A stretch of 22,408 nt of DNA from Clostridia bacterium (GTDB lineage Bacteria > Bacillota_A > Clostridia > Christensenellales > Borkfalkiaceae). Location of the stretch: NCBI GenBank assembly GCA_017504735.1, contig JAFVQP010000119.1, positions 1 to 22,408 on the forward strand. Direction: 5' to 3'. Shown piece by piece: positions 22,081 to 22,408 of this stretch; positions within the stretch are counted from its first letter, which is position 1; each line of letters begins with the position of its first letter. A program made the translations under genes and the position numbers. The notes under the pieces are model-generated. The model had not been told where the DNA came from and made no database searches. It saw only the letters and a program-made list of their open reading frames with translations.

Positions 22081-22408
22081 TTAATCGTCTTGAATCAAGG
22101 TGTCAAGCGAATAGTTTTTGCTGATTTCCGCCAAACGCTTGCTTAAATAATAGCTATACAACCCGTTCGTCGCACAAATAATATGATCGCAAAACAATAG
22201 GTTGTGCATACTACACAACACCTGCATATTTTTCGTCATGCGGTCATCGTCTTCAGACGGGATTGCTTCCCCGCGGGGGTGATTGTGTACCAGGATTACA
22301 CCGCGCGCGCCTTCCGTTAAACAAAACGTCGATAAGGTCTCTGGTTCCATCACCACCTTCGAGATATGTTTAATCGTAAAGCCACGCTTTTTAATAACGA
22401 ACCCATCG
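22081..22408 (-). CDS. radC: RadC family JAB/MPN-domain protein, C-terminal part (partial)
   Basis: The frame runs off the right edge; about 108 C-terminal codons are visible (GFVIKKRGFTIKHISKVV... to ...LDTLIQDD). The JAMM metal-binding signature is present: HNHPRGEAIPSEDD with the two His, Ser and Asp ligands in order, followed by DHIICATNGLYSYY, matching RadC's usual 'DHxIxGxxxxxSxxE' end in shape. RadC is widespread, but its molecular role is unsettled; a direct repair function is doubted. Its stop is 23 nt before the kinase start, so it probably heads or belongs to the same operon. Versions in mobile elements exist; this one has housekeeping neighbours. Confidence 0.88.
   Translation of the reverse strand, partial: DGFVIKKRGFTIKHISKVVMEPETLSTFCLTEGARGVILVHNHPRGEAIPSEDDDRMTKNMQVLCSMHNLLFCDHIICATNGLYSYYLSKRLAEISKNYSLDTLIQDD

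Overview
The window looks like chromosomal DNA of a low-to-mid GC Gram-positive anaerobe (Firmicutes/Clostridia-like, probably gut-associated). The reasons are AGGAGG ribosome sites, sigma-A promoters with 17-bp spacers, an [FeFe]-hydrogenase-family protein, a NarL/DesK-type two-component pair, a GAAC-N4-GTTC LexA box, and intergenic palindromic repeats of the kind common in Clostridia. This is inferred from sequence style; no species is claimed.

Left host block (1-3020, minus strand): dut and trmB form an operon behind a near-consensus promoter. After trmB's terminator comes a separate gene, with its own promoter, for a hydrogenase H-domain protein that has lost two of the four H-cluster cysteines. 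It carries a long Glu/Val/Ile repeat tail that runs off the window. The trmB product also departs from its family at several active-site motif positions.

Repeat mosaic, then phage head module (3021-11870, minus strand): in transcription order terL, a small TerS-like gene, portal, scaffold, major capsid, head-tail adaptor, a beta-propeller tail-hub/DNA-stabilisation-like protein and a 163-aa unknown. The order matches the head and packaging region of P22-like podophages. All frames are open, but there is no integrase, replication, lysis, tail-fibre or host-recognition gene. It is a head-only remnant or domesticated cassette bordered by host repeat mosaics (3021-3312 and 12718-13237). A small host-type repeat motif also sits at several gene junctions inside it, which suggests long residence.

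Right flank (11953-14123): a plus-strand secreted/membrane-anchored SH3-like protein, a repeat cluster that supplies the 3' ends of the genes on both sides, a minus-strand phage-type sigma-70-region-4-like regulator, and an intergenic region with a perfect LexA/SOS operator.

Host envelope and magnesium block (14124-18455, plus strand): an 817-aa exported beta-propeller/SH3 membrane protein with an apparently leaderless start, a 22-codon proline-containing small ORF with a strong ribosome site, and an MgtE magnesium transporter whose N-terminal sensor domain is duplicated. A bidirectional terminator ends the block.

Right host block (18471-22408, minus strand): a tightly packed string, radC (partial), sensor kinase, response regulator, HAD phosphatase and cysK, with overlapping or nearly abutting genes that imply one transcript.

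The items most worth follow-up are the cysteine-depleted hydrogenase-like protein, the head-only phage cassette, and the MgtE gene with its upstream mini-ORF and duplicated sensor domain.
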